Shown here one piece after another: positions 40,401-48,242 of a DNA stretch of 64,000 nt (positions are counted from its first letter, which is position 1; every line of letters starts with the position of its first letter). The position numbers and the translations under genes were made by a program. Source of the stretch: Serinus canaria (taxonomy: Eukaryota > Chordata > Aves > Passeriformes > Fringillidae); the NCBI RefSeq assembly GCF_022539315.1, contig NC_066322.1, positions 23,198,765 to 23,262,764 of the forward strand, in the 5' to 3' direction. Below the pieces are notes generated by a model. That model did not search any database. It was given only the letters and a program-made list of their open reading frames with translations, and was not told the origin of the DNA.

Positions 40401-40611
40401 TACCTTGAACAGTGCCAAAGACCAGATGAAAGACAGTGACCTGGACCAGAAAGTGTCTTTCCTTGAGAGAGAAGCCAAGAAGCAAGATGATGCGATACAG
40501 GCCTACAACAGGGACATTGAAGAGATCCTGAAGGACATTAGCAACCTGGAAGACATCAGGAAGACCTTGCCATCTGGCTGTTTCAACACCCCGTCCATTG
40601 AGAAGCCCTAA
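19145..40611 (+). CDS. LAMC1: Laminin subunit gamma-1, exons 2-28 (5'-partial)
   Basis: Laminin gamma-1 is the gamma chain of most secreted heterotrimeric laminins; it polymerises through its LN domain, binds nidogen and joins alpha and beta chains through a C-terminal coiled coil. Here 27 GT-AG-bounded exons give one continuous frame of 1470 residues: rest of the LN domain (exons 2-3), LE modules (4-8), L4 domain (9 to early 12), further LE modules (12-17), then coiled coil (18-28), ending in a Cys near the C-terminus and the tail SIEKP. The Glu third from the end is the residue known to be needed for integrin binding. The nidogen-binding motif NIDPNAV is present in exon 14. Human gamma-1 has 1609 residues and 28 exons, so exon 1 should supply about 139 residues upstream of this window. 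No frameshift or stop is seen. Confidence 0.97.
21394..21524 (+). CDS. LAMC1: LAMC1 exon 3 (LN domain end)
   Basis: 131 nt, acceptor TAG, donor GTGAGT. It encodes the end of the LN domain ([19 protein letters not shown] onward) and finishes just before the first LE module. Confidence 0.97.
22412..22755 (-). mobile_element. CR1 LINE 3' fragment
   Basis: The segment begins CATAGAATGGTTTGGTTTGG and continues through the familiar CR1 3'-end text (gggacactttccactatcccaggttgc and so on). In this reading direction the CATAGAAT end is the reverse complement of the CR1 3' terminal repeat, so the element lies on the minus strand. It is truncated and diverged, in LAMC1 intron 3. Confidence 0.88.
22905..23071 (+). 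CDS. LAMC1: LAMC1 exon 4 (LE module 1)
   Basis: 167 nt, acceptor CAG, donor GTACGT. It encodes the first laminin-type EGF-like module ([10 protein letters not shown] ... [14 protein letters not shown]), a highly conserved gamma-1 signature. Confidence 0.97.
23983..24171 (+). CDS. LAMC1: LAMC1 exon 5 (LE module 2)
   Basis: 189 nt, acceptor CAG, donor GTGAGC. LE module containing [17 protein letters not shown]. It has the same length as LAMC2 exon 2, its paralogous counterpart. Confidence 0.97.
26119..26236 (+). CDS. LAMC1: LAMC1 exon 6 (LE module 3)
   Basis: 118 nt, acceptor CAG, donor GTAAGG. It encodes [18 protein letters not shown] and the rest of an LE module. Its central 51 bases are nearly identical to LAMC2 exon 3 (see findings). 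Confidence 0.97.
26335..26433 (+). CDS. LAMC1: LAMC1 exon 7 (LE module 4)
   Basis: 99 nt, acceptor CAG, donor GTGAGT. LE module with [20 protein letters not shown]; same length as LAMC2 exon 4. Confidence 0.97.
26539..26675 (+). CDS. LAMC1: LAMC1 exon 8 (LE half module, into L4)
   Basis: 137 nt, acceptor CAG, donor GTAAAA. It encodes [20 protein letters not shown] and leads into the L4 (domain IVA) globule that interrupts an LE module. Same length as LAMC2 exon 5. Confidence 0.97.
27488..27610 (+). CDS. LAMC1: LAMC1 exon 9 (L4 domain)
   Basis: 123 nt, acceptor CAG, donor GTAGGT. L4 segment [13 protein letters not shown] onward; same length as LAMC2 exon 6. The codon joining exons 9 and 10 reads Arg (PRKFLG), where I recall Ala in human gamma-1. 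Confidence 0.96.
27698..27887 (+). CDS. LAMC1: LAMC1 exon 10 (L4 domain)
   Basis: 190 nt, acceptor CAG, donor GTACAG. L4 core with [20 protein letters not shown]; same length as LAMC2 exon 7 but clearly diverged from it in DNA sequence. Confidence 0.97.
28082..28194 (+). CDS. LAMC1: LAMC1 exon 11 (L4 domain)
   Basis: 113 nt, acceptor CAG, donor GTAAGT. Encodes [20 protein letters not shown] and the rest of this L4 segment; same length as LAMC2 exon 8. Confidence 0.97.
29497..29718 (+). CDS. LAMC1: LAMC1 exon 12 (L4 end, LE modules)
   Basis: 222 nt, acceptor TAG, donor GTAAGA. It closes the L4 domain ([19 protein letters not shown]) and resumes the LE array with [15 protein letters not shown] and [10 protein letters not shown]. 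Confidence 0.97.
29805..29993 (+). CDS. LAMC1: LAMC1 exon 13 (LE modules)
   Basis: 189 nt, acceptor CAG, donor GTGTGT. LE sequence [20 protein letters not shown] and the start of the next module. Confidence 0.97.
31333..31578 (+). CDS. LAMC1: LAMC1 exon 14 (nidogen-binding LE module)
   Basis: 246 nt, acceptor CAG, donor GTGAGA. It contains NIDPNAV (31428-31448), the loop of the gamma-1 III4/LEb3 module known to bind nidogen through its Asp, Asn and Val. The 3' part is almost identical in DNA to LAMC2 exon 11 (see findings). Confidence 0.97.
31854..32007 (+). CDS. LAMC1: LAMC1 exon 15 (LE module)
   Basis: 154 nt, acceptor CAG, donor GTGAGG. LE module [16 protein letters not shown] onward. 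LAMC2 has no counterpart of this exon. Confidence 0.97.
32434..32576 (+). CDS. LAMC1: LAMC1 exon 16 (LE module)
   Basis: 143 nt, acceptor CAG, donor GTAAGT. LE module [24 protein letters not shown]2 has no counterpart of this exon. Confidence 0.97.
33269..33447 (+). CDS. LAMC1: LAMC1 exon 17 (last LE module)
   Basis: 179 nt, acceptor CAG, donor GTAAGG. Last LE module, ending [14 protein letters not shown]. The CPAC pair at the head of the coiled coil is where gamma chains are disulfide-linked in the trimer. Confidence 0.97.
33602..33758 (+). CDS. LAMC1: LAMC1 exon 18 (coiled coil)
   Basis: 157 nt, acceptor CAG, donor GTGAGT. First coiled-coil exon, heptad-like [23 protein letters not shown]2 exon 13 is the counterpart (151 nt). 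Confidence 0.97.
34704..35120 (-). mobile_element. CR1 LINE fragment
   Basis: It starts with AATCATAGAGTCATTTATTTGG and runs through typical CR1 text (aagtccaactgttccctgccc, cctccttttctccaggctcaaccc). The orientation of the terminal repeat puts it on the minus strand. It is old and diverged, in LAMC1 intron 18; the far end is approximate. Confidence 0.85.
36051..36256 (+). CDS. LAMC1: LAMC1 exon 19 (coiled coil)
   Basis: 206 nt, acceptor CAG, donor GTGAGT. Coiled coil [20 protein letters not shown] onward; same length as LAMC2 exon 14. Confidence 0.97.
36651..36730 (+). CDS. LAMC1: LAMC1 exon 20 (coiled coil)
   Basis: 80 nt, acceptor CAG, donor GTAGGC. Encodes [20 protein letters not shown]; same length as LAMC2 exon 15. 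Confidence 0.97.
37054..37191 (+). CDS. LAMC1: LAMC1 exon 21 (coiled coil)
   Basis: 138 nt, acceptor CAG, donor GTGAGT. Coiled coil [20 protein letters not shown] onward, with NDT and NQT glycosylation sequons. Confidence 0.97.
37379..37523 (+). CDS. LAMC1: LAMC1 exon 22 (coiled coil)
   Basis: 145 nt, acceptor TAG, donor GTACAT. Coiled coil [18 protein letters not shown] onward; same length as LAMC2 exon 17. Confidence 0.97.
37850..37999 (+). CDS. LAMC1: LAMC1 exon 23 (coiled coil)
   Basis: 150 nt, acceptor CAG, donor GTCAGT. Coiled coil with [19 protein letters not shown]; same length as LAMC2 exon 18. Confidence 0.97.
38384..38498 (+). CDS. LAMC1: LAMC1 exon 24 (coiled coil)
   Basis: 115 nt, acceptor CAG, donor GTAAAG. 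Coiled coil [20 protein letters not shown]; same length as LAMC2 exon 19. Confidence 0.97.
38839..39038 (+). CDS. LAMC1: LAMC1 exon 25 (coiled coil)
   Basis: 200 nt, acceptor TAG, donor GTGGGT. Coiled coil [19 protein letters not shown] onward. Its length is the yardstick that shows LAMC2 exon 20 to be one base short. Confidence 0.97.
39268..39426 (+). CDS. LAMC1: LAMC1 exon 26 (coiled coil)
   Basis: 159 nt, acceptor CAG, donor GTGAGT. Coiled coil with [20 protein letters not shown]; same length as LAMC2 exon 21. Confidence 0.97.
39915..40014 (+). CDS. LAMC1: LAMC1 exon 27 (coiled coil)
   Basis: 100 nt, acceptor CAG, donor GTAGGA. Coiled coil [20 protein letters not shown]; same length as LAMC2 exon 22. 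Confidence 0.97.
40355..40611 (+). CDS. LAMC1: LAMC1 exon 28 coding part, with stop
   Basis: 257 nt including the TAA at 40609-40611, acceptor CAG. It encodes the end of the coiled coil, the conserved Cys in [10 protein letters not shown] and the C-terminal SIEKP. The exon continues as a long 3'UTR. Confidence 0.98.
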
Positions 40612-40755
40612 GGGTGTGCTGGGGGTGGGGGGAATCGCCCTGGTGAGTGGTGGTTCAGCCATGGAGTGCCTTAACACACATTACCTTCTCCAAATCCCCA
40701 ACTCCTTGCTGCTCGCAGCCACTGTTTCCTTTCAAATCAGGATAAGTTGAAAGTT

Positions 40756-40890
40756 TGTTTTTTTTTTTTCTTTTGGTTTGGCTTTTTAAAATTTTTTTTA
40801 AATTTTGTTTCATTTGGGGTTTTTTGTGTGTTTGTTGGTTTTTTTTTGGTTTTTTTTTTTTTGTTTCTTTCTTTGTTTGGGGTTTTTTTG
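40756..40890. repeat. T/G-rich low-complexity block
   Basis: Runs of T broken by TTTG and GGTTT units inside the LAMC1 3'UTR. In the transcript this would be a U-rich stretch. Confidence 0.85.
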
Positions 40891-42252
40891 AGAAGCAAAT
40901 TAAATATCCGTCTTTGGGCATCAAAGGGGTTTTTTTATATAGATTGTTTTCCTGAGCACTCCACCTTTGCCCCTTCCTCAGACACAGTTTCCCTTTGATT
41001 AGTGCAAGGATGAGAGATGCTCTGGACTCTTTATACTGTGGTTCAGAAATAACCATGTGAGCTGTATACAGCAAGGCAAAACTAACACAACTTTCTCTCC
41101 TGTCTTCTCCCTTTGTAAAATCCTCAGTCCTGGAGCTCTTTGTCCCTATGAAGGAAGGGGATGGCTACCAAAGTATTACTGTAATGGCCAGTATAGCTGC
41201 ACTCAATTCAGATCCTTCTTCCCAACTTCTCACCCTGTGAATTTATTTTTTTCATCATTACGTAGTGGCCAATCCAACAGTGTTGGTAGCCTTTGGCAAA
41301 TAGCTGAAGCCTCTTTCTGAAATGCTTTCTGTGAGGATGCATTGCTATGAGAAAATCCTCTGATTAGGACTCTTTTGTAAGATGGGATACTGGTGGAGTG
41401 GTGGATCTTGCCAGCCCCACTTCTGTTCTGTGGAGAAGTTGTGGGTCTGGTCTGAAAGCTGCTACCTGCTGGCTAGTCCAGACTGCTGGAGTGTGGAAGC
41501 CACGAGCTGCATTCCCATCTCTTGCTACTGAATTTCCAGAGGATCTGGTTTTCTGGGCTTGCAATGTCAAACTGACAAATGAGTTTGTTGAAGCAGGACG
41601 AGTTTGCTGAAGAGGAGAGCTGCCATCCAGAGAGTTCTGACAGCTGCACTGGCCTCCATGCTGAATGTCTTTGGGTGAGGAAGGAAGGGGGTACATGAAT
41701 GGAAAGATCTTTTTTTTTCACCCTGTCTTTTTCCTGAAGGAGGACAGTGGGATTTTTCTCTCCTTCCATTGCTCTTGCCTTTTGCCTCTTTAAAAGCTGG
41801 GAGGAAGAGCTGGAATTTCCTGGTGCCCTCCTTTCTTTTTGCCTCCGAATTTCCCCGTCACCATAAAGCTGCCACAGCACAGGGACCTCAGGCCAGGCTC
41901 AGGTGGCAGCTCTGCCTTTCACACCACTCCCAGGGCTTCCCTGCAGGCTCCCTCCCCAGGCAGTGCTCGCTGCTGCTGCTGGCTGGGAGCAACAGGGAGC
42001 CCCTTGCTCCCAGACAAGAGCAACCTCTGCAGCTTCCTCCTTGCCTCCAGCCTGGCATCCCTCCCCCTTTCCCTGAGATCCAGTATATATCTATCCTTAA
42101 ACACTATGCAACTTTGTACGTTTGCGTAGCGGGGAAGAAATTATTATCTGACACACACTGGTGCTATTAATTATTTCAAATTTATGTTTTTTGTGTGAAT
42201 GTGATTTTTTTTTTCCATTTTTTTATCATGATTATAGTGTGAGGAAGTCTCT

Positions 42253-42272
42253 TGTGTGTGTGTATGTGTGTG
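42253..42272. repeat. TG-rich microsatellite
   Basis: Short TG repeat interrupted by one TATG, within the LAMC1 3'UTR. Confidence 0.8.
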
Positions 42273-42942
42273 TAAATATACTCAGCCAGATTTCCAGAGT
42301 GGCACAGCCTGGCCTCCTCTATGTGCTTTCCCCTGTAACCATTGGGGCAGGTGCACCATGTATTGCTTCTCTCTGTATCATTCCCTTAAAACTTGGGATT
42401 TCTCCTGCTTGCTTTCCTCTGTTGTATCCCCAGCACCCATCCATAACCACTTTGCCTGTCGGGTGGATGCTTTCCAGCCCTGTTCCCCGTGGTGCCTGCA
42501 GCACCCAGTTCTGTGTCCCCTGTGCCCTGGGATGCTGTGCCAGCAGTGGAGCAGGGGCTGTGGCTGTGCAGCTGAGCTGGGAGGAGCTGTAGTGCTGTTG
42601 GGGGACCACACCAGCACTGAGGTGGTCAGAGAGCTGTGTTTGGGGACATCTTGATACCACTGTGCAAGGCAGGAGGCTTGGTGCAGACAGTGCTGCTGGG
42701 CATGGGCTGTTCCCAGCAAACTCTGCATGGCTCTTGTATCCCTTCCCTTAATGATTGTGGGATTTCCCTCCTGCCTGGAAACACCTCTGGAGGAGAGCTC
42801 CCTGTGCCTGCACACACAGGGACGTTGGGTCACTCTGGGAAGATAGCTGTGACCACATCACCTCTGCCAAGGCTGTGAGAAGAGCAGATGTGTGCATGCC
42901 CTGGCTGACCTCAGGCCTAAGGTTTCCTGCTCTCTTGTGTTG

Positions 42943-42960
42943 TTTTTTTTTTTTTTTTTT
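42943..42960. repeat. Poly(T) run
   Basis: Eighteen consecutive T in the LAMC1 3'UTR, shortly before the first poly(A) signal candidate. Confidence 0.9.
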
Positions 42961-42992
42961 CTTAAGCCGTTTTTAACAGAATTTTATTTTTA

Positions 42993-42998
42993 AATAAA
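42993..42998 (+). terminator. LAMC1: Proximal poly(A) signal candidate
   Basis: Canonical AATAAA in an A/T-rich setting, about 300 bases before the distal signal. It could give a shorter LAMC1 transcript. The A run it sits in makes a chance occurrence possible. Confidence 0.4.
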
Positions 42999-43289
42999 AA
43001 AAAATCTTTATAAGCGATCTGTTAATCAGTACTGCATTACAGCCATTATTCATTGTATAAGTCCAGTTATTTCTTTACGTAATGTGATGATGTGACAGCT
43101 GCTGGTGGAGTGCTGGGTGTCATGGATGACATGAGACATCCCTTTATCACCTTATTCCTGACTGTGGCCCCCTCAGTATGTGCCTTCACTCCAGCTTTTT
43201 TTGCCTTAATCTGTGGTCTTGCTGTCTGGGGCGGTGAACAAAATGCAACACTTGCAGTTTTTATGTATAAAACAGTATTTCTTATTTAT

Positions 43290-43295
43290 AATAAA
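43290..43295 (+). terminator. LAMC1: LAMC1 distal poly(A) signal
   Basis: AATAAA followed by GTCTGAATATTTG, at the distance from the stop codon expected for a LAMC1 3'UTR. This is the most likely end of the major transcript. Confidence 0.75.
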
Positions 43296-44371
43296 GTCTG
43301 AATATTTGTAACCCCTTACACCTGGGAATTCTGTTGAGTGTTACTTTATTTTTGGTGGTAGGATATTGATGGTGATGTGTCTCAGTTGCAAGATTCACCT
43401 CTTGCTCCTTAGACAACCTGATTTGGTATGGGAACAAGGGAGAAGAAACTTGGAAATGCATGTGGTGGGATACAGATGACAAGGATGGTGGTTTTTCCTT
43501 GTATCCACTGCTCCACAGCCATGGCTGTGATGGATTTTAAGCTGCTGGTTTTCCAGGGCTTAAAAACATACTGTGTTGTTGGTGCTGATGCTGTTGGAGT
43601 GGCACTGTCTTCCTGGAAAGCCCAGAGGAACTGGGGAGAGTTTATTTATGCAGTAAGGGAAAAATCCTTTTTACTAATCAGGTAGAAAAGGATAAGGCTC
43701 CTGGGAAAAGAAGAAAAAAAACTGAATGAAGAAGCTGAAATTACTGGAACTGCCACAAATCTGGGTGCTCTGAGTTGTTCCTGGGTCCTGTCTCCCAGAG
43801 CCTGGCCTGAACAAAGCAAATTTTTAAGGACAGATTGCAGTGAGAAGAGACTAAGCTGTTCTGCATTCACACCTGTCTTACAGCTCCAGCTGGATTGCTG
43901 TTATTTTTCTCAGCAGAGGAAAATGCACAGGTCTCATTAACTTGCATCAGAGCTAATCCCATCTCAGCTGGTAAAATCTTTTTTTTTTTTGCATTTTTGC
44001 AGTTTGTGTACTTTTGACCTTTCATTCTTCAGTTGTTACTAATGAATTTGTTTTCTAAAATATGTCTTTTTTTTTTCCTTGACAATTTTTTTGTGAAGCA
44101 AATCCCAGCTGGTAAAATCTGGCTGAGGTTTCAGCTGGATTGTGGGGAGCAGTCAGGGAGAGCAAACAACTGGGTAGTGGGACAGTTCTGGCCTTGCATG
44201 GGCTCTAGGTTGACATGGAGCCTCTTACCATTTTGAGGTGAAGATGCTTAGATTAGGAAGCAAGTCTGTGTCCTTTATTTTATCTTCAGGATTTTTATCT
44301 CCAGAAGTGTTTTGTGGTCATTTTGAAATGTGTCTCAGAGGTGATCTTGAGGATGAGCCTCACATTCATGT

Positions 44372-44436
44372 GGTTTTCAGAGGTACTGCTGGAGGATAGT
44401 GGAGAATGACAAGGTAAAAGTAGCCTGAGTTACTCT
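44372..44436. repeat. Diverged repeat pair, copy 1
   Basis: The text catgtggttttcagaggt followed by an AGTGG...AAGGT stretch resembles 46086-46157. Either an unnamed dispersed repeat or a local duplication; the alignment is by eye. Confidence 0.4.
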
Positions 44437-44458
44437 TAAACTCAACAATCTCTTACAG

Positions 44459-44587
44459 GGAGGAGCAGCCCCAACCCCAAGGGACCATGATAATGGCTTA
44501 CAGGTTGCCAAACTGTTCTACCAATATTTTGAAGGCCAAGTAGAGATGCCCTCCTTGGATACTCTCCTCCGTGTACCTGACATCAAG
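44459..44587 (+). other. Exon-like open segment, unassigned
   Basis: 129 bases open for 43 codons, preceded by a pyrimidine-containing tract and TTACAG, followed by GTGGGT; both ends are in phase 0. The reading includes AKLFYQYFEGQVEMPSLDTL, which looks like a real amphipathic protein segment, but I recognise no family. It does not match either laminin. An open frame of this length is expected by chance fairly often, so this is a candidate only; it could be a remnant exon, an exon of an unknown transcript or coincidence. Confidence 0.25.
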
Positions 44588-46085
44588 GTGGGTGAGGAGG
44601 CGCCTTGCTGAGCAGTGACCAAGCCATGCTCTGGTAGCCTTTATTCTCCTTCAGTTCCCTGCTCCCTGTTGGTTTCTTCTCACTGCCCAGGTTCAAGCTC
44701 CATCATCTCTCAGGTGCTCTTTGGAGAAGCAGGAGGCTGGCAGGGGGCCTGGTGAGAAGGTGGCAGTGGGGAGGGCTTGGACAGACCTGAGCTTGGGTTC
44801 CCTCTCATTTCTGTAACAAGGTCTTGTTACAGGTTATAAAATGCTGGGAAAAGCTGCCTGGAGGGAGATATCTCTGGTGTGTTTGTGTGGAGGAAGTGGA
44901 GGAGGTCATACAGCTGTCACATCGAGCTGGCAGTGTCCTGTGCACCCCATCTACAGCTGTGACACGGACCACGTTCTGGTTAGTTATTTTTTGTAGTTGG
45001 CTGCTGGCTTGACACCTTCAGTGCCCCCATCCCAGAAACATCAGGAATGCCATCTGAAAGTTAATCCCACAGAGGCTGGGCATGGGGACAGAGAGGGGAA
45101 TGCAGTTGGATGGCAATGCCTTCTTCCTTCGTCCCTGTTTGTCTCAGCCCTCGCTGGGCCGGGCAGGGCACAGCAAGGCAAGGCCAGACATGACCGCACT
45201 TCCCTGCTGTGCCCCTGCTGCTGCCCCGCCCCGCCTGCTCCGTGCCGGCGGGATCCCTGCCTGCCTCTGCCCATCCCCACAGCTGCTGCCTCAACGATCC
45301 CTGCTCCAGCTGCCCCTGGATGCCAGGACTTCTTCCCAGGGCACCCAAATGTCAGAGGAGAGGCTGAAGTCCAGGCTCCATTCCTGCGCTGGTGTTTGGT
45401 GATACCAGCACATCATGGTCACTGATTTTGCACACCTGGATGATGTGGCAGATCAGATGGGCCCTTGCAGGAGGAGGCTTGGGGATGCAAGGGTTGACTT
45501 GGGCTGCAGGGGCTCACAGCATTATGGTGTTCATTTGGCATAAGTCACCAAAATGGGTTTTCTCCCTTGCTTACATTAATAAAACCATCACTCCAGAGTT
45601 TTTACACATCCATCACTTTTCACCAGCAACCATCAGCAAAATTTAGATTATTATGTTCCAGACTGGTTTTGGAGCGTTTAATTCTGCCACAGCCACGTCT
45701 TCAAGGACTGATGAACTTGTGAGCCACAGTGGTCTGCCTGCAGGAGCAGCTTTTTTGGCTCTGTTGGGAATGAACGTAAGCCATCTTCAAGAAGGACTTT
45801 TCTTGTGTTGCAGACTGAAAGACAGGTTTTCCGGTGAAACAAAACTGCCTCATTGCAGTGTCTGATGAGCACAGCTGTTCTTTATGCCTCCCTTTTCTTA
45901 CGCTTTTGCTTACTCTACAAGGTGAAACATCCCTGGTAATCATGTTGGTGTGAGACCCTTTCTAAAGGGTGCTGCCACAGGTTGCAGTGGGACATTTGCT
46001 CTGTGGAGGCTGATGGGCAGCTGCTCGATCCAGATCAGATGTGTTTAGAAAATCAGGGCCCCAGGAAATACATTCTTGCTAGTCT

Positions 46086-46157
46086 CATGGCATGTGGTTT
46101 CCAGAGGTCCTGTTGAAGCGTAGTGGCAGATGGCAAGGTGAGAGTCATCTGAGTCAA
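46086..46157. repeat. Diverged repeat pair, copy 2
   Basis: catgtggtttccagaggt and the following AGTGGCAGATGGCAAGGT resemble copy 1 at 44372-44436 in the same orientation, roughly 70-75% by eye. Confidence 0.4.
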
Positions 46158-48016
46158 TAAGCAGAGATGACTGAGGAGCGAGCTGTCACAGCCTTGTTTG
46201 CACAAGTGGAGTGAGAGGTGGGGTGGCAAGGGTGAGAGCAATGGGGTAACATAGAGGAGACAGATAAGGGAAAAGCTTCCTGCTGGGGAGGGCTGGTTTT
46301 CCAGGAGAGAAATCAGCCAAGGATGTGGTCTGGGTGAGGTCTAAGGGAGCTGCTGTTGTGGACTGGGCTGCTGGAGATGCCTTCCTGAGCAGAGGGGTGT
46401 CACAGCAGGGAGGAAGGACACAGCAGAGGTGCTGTGGGCAAGTGATGTACTTAAGAGCAGAAGGGCTTGTGTCTCCTCAGAGGTATGAGTGGATCCTAAG
46501 AACTGCTGAATTGGTGGGAACACCAAAATTAATTTTATCTCACCTAAAAACTAGTAATGAAAACCAGATAAAAGAACTTCAGATGCCAAACCCACCACGC
46601 CACTATTGCGTTTGGGAAGCCGTGTTCCTTGTTGTGAGCTGCATTAAGATCCAGCAAGTGAAATGAAAAGGAAACCTCCTGTTTATAAAAGTGAGTTGAC
46701 TCAATCAGCAGAGGCAGGTACAGTTGGCAAAGGGAGGTGCAGAGATGTGGTGTGTTTGGGCTGGCTGCGCCCATGAGATCACCAGGAGCCACAGAGGAAA
46801 GCCCTGTGAGTCAGTTCCAGGTGTCTGGAGTGTCTGGAGGCTGTTGGGCAGTGCAGGAGGCTCAGACAAGGAGCTCAGTGTTAATCACCCTGGTCTGTCA
46901 GGCCTGAAGTGATCAGCATGTCACACCTTGGATTGAGAATGAGTCCCTAGTGCAGAATGGGACCTAAAGGCAACTTGTGTCTCTGGGGATGCACTTGTTA
47001 GGTGTTCTCATTGTATTTAAAGGTGCTCCTGGACCACTCACAGTCACTTGTGACACAAGGGCTCTCTCATGGCCTTAGGCAGGGGAGCTGCTGTGATGCA
47101 GCTCGAGGGCCCATCCCTCACTGTGCCCCTCTGATGGGCTGCTTTCACAGGGCAGGAGCATGTGCTGGAGTCCTGCTTGTCCTGACGTGTGCAGGATGTG
47201 GAGAACCCCTCCCTCCAGGTTTCTCTATTCCCCTGTAGAAGTGGTCATGTCCTCCTGCTAGGCAAAGGCCAGGACTGAGGTGGAAGAACTGGCCTTCATG
47301 GCCTGTGTGGCTTGTCAGCTCCCCTTGAGAACAAAGTGCTAATGGACCTGGGACTGTGGAGCCTGGCATCTTCCTGGCTCTGTCAGCAGCCTCAGACAAG
47401 CGTTTCTCCTCTCTCTGTCTCCACTCCTCATCCTTCTTCTAGCATGGAAATGATGTGGTAGGTGAGGCCAAGGACCCATCTAAGCTCATTTTCCCTCTCA
47501 GGAGCAAAAGCAGACAAATATGTGTGATGATTTCCACCTCCACCTCATTTCTAGGTCTGGGGATTTCCTGAACTTGGTGATTATCTGGGAAATCCCAATC
47601 GATCTGCTTTCTGGGCATTTATTCAAGCTGTTCTTGGGTCTCTTTGTAACCCCAGTCCTGCTACTCGCCAGAAATGAGCCCTGCTCTTGCAGGTTGGCTG
47701 GCTGGACCCGGCTTGCGAGCAGGCAGCCCCCATCCACCCTTCCCAGGCTTCCTGTGAGCTCATCCCGTTCCACTTTGTTCCCTGCAAGCCTCTGGCGTGC
47801 CCGGACAGCCCGGCTGTCCCCAGCCAGCCCCGCGGTGGGGGCAGCGGCGGCGGGGCCGGCGGAGCGGGCCGGGCAGGAGGGTGGCCAGGAGCTGCAGGGG
47901 TGTTTAATTCCCCTCAGAGGGGGCTCGCAGGGGGTCCCTGGGTGCTGTGCCCCGCCAGTGCCCCTCTCCCGCTGGGGCCGGCGCCTGCCTGCGCTCCCTG
48001 GGCTGGGCTCTCGCCG

Positions 48017-48023
48017 TGAGTCA
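48017..48023 (+). promoter_or_regulatory. LAMC2: AP-1 site (TGAGTCA)
   Basis: Perfect AP-1/TRE heptamer about 60 bases upstream of the TATA-like box. AP-1 sites in the proximal promoter are known to drive human LAMC2 in epithelial and migrating cells; I infer the same use here. Confidence 0.65.
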
Positions 48024-48055
48024 GCCCGCGGCACAGGCGCTCTTCCTGTTGGGAG

Positions 48056-48062
48056 TGACTCA
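48056..48062 (+). promoter_or_regulatory. LAMC2: AP-1 site (TGACTCA), overlapping CAGGTG E-box
   Basis: Second perfect AP-1 heptamer, 39 bases after the first. Its last two bases begin a CAGGTG E-box (48061-48066), a ZEB/Snail-type element. An ETS-like CTTCCTG lies just upstream (about 48042-48048). Confidence 0.65.
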
Positions 48063-48073
48063 GGTGGGGCAGC

Positions 48074-48082
48074 GATAAAAAA
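48074..48082 (+). promoter_or_regulatory. LAMC2: TATA-like box
   Basis: GATAAAAAA, 87 bases before the start codon. It predicts a transcription start near 48100-48110 and a 5'UTR of about 55 bases. Confidence 0.5.
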
Positions 48083-48160
48083 CGCCCCAAAAAAAGGCAC
48101 CTACCTGGCAGCCGGTGCGGAGCCCCGCCGGAACGGGCCCTGCCGCTCCCGGCAGCAGCG

Positions 48161-48242
48161 ATGGCCGAGCGCTGGCTGCTGCCCCTGGCCTGCCTGGCCG
48201 CGTCCCTGCTGCCCGCAGCCCGGAGCGCACACCGCGGAGAAG
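48161..48242 (+). CDS. LAMC2: LAMC2 exon 1 (signal peptide)
   Basis: 82 nt from ATG to a GTGAGC donor. Encodes a hydrophobic signal peptide ending near [10 protein letters not shown]. The start context GCAGCGATGG is favourable, and the exon ends one base into the Val codon that opens the first LE module. Confidence 0.95.

Larger units (their letters stand above)
40612..43312 (+). other. LAMC1: LAMC1 3' untranslated region
   Basis: From the stop codon to just past the AATAAA at 43290 there is about 2.7 kb without splice-bounded coding sequence, close to the length I recall for the mammalian LAMC1 3'UTR. It contains a T/G-rich low-complexity block (about 40756-40890), a short TG repeat (42253-42272) and an 18-base T run (42943-42960). 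The true cleavage site is inferred. Confidence 0.8.
43313..47690. other. LAMC1-LAMC2 intergenic region
   Basis: About 4.4 kb between the LAMC1 transcript end and the CpG-rich LAMC2 promoter. It holds no complete gene that I recognise. It contains one short exon-like open segment (44459-44587), a diverged pair of similar segments (about 44372-44436 and 46086-46157) and a moderately GC-rich patch (about 45120-45330). The open frames here lack domains. Confidence 0.7.

Noticed and set aside
40655..41074. 139-codon Lys-rich minus-strand frame in the LAMC1 3'UTR
   Set aside because: It is the reverse reading of the T/G-rich low-complexity block.
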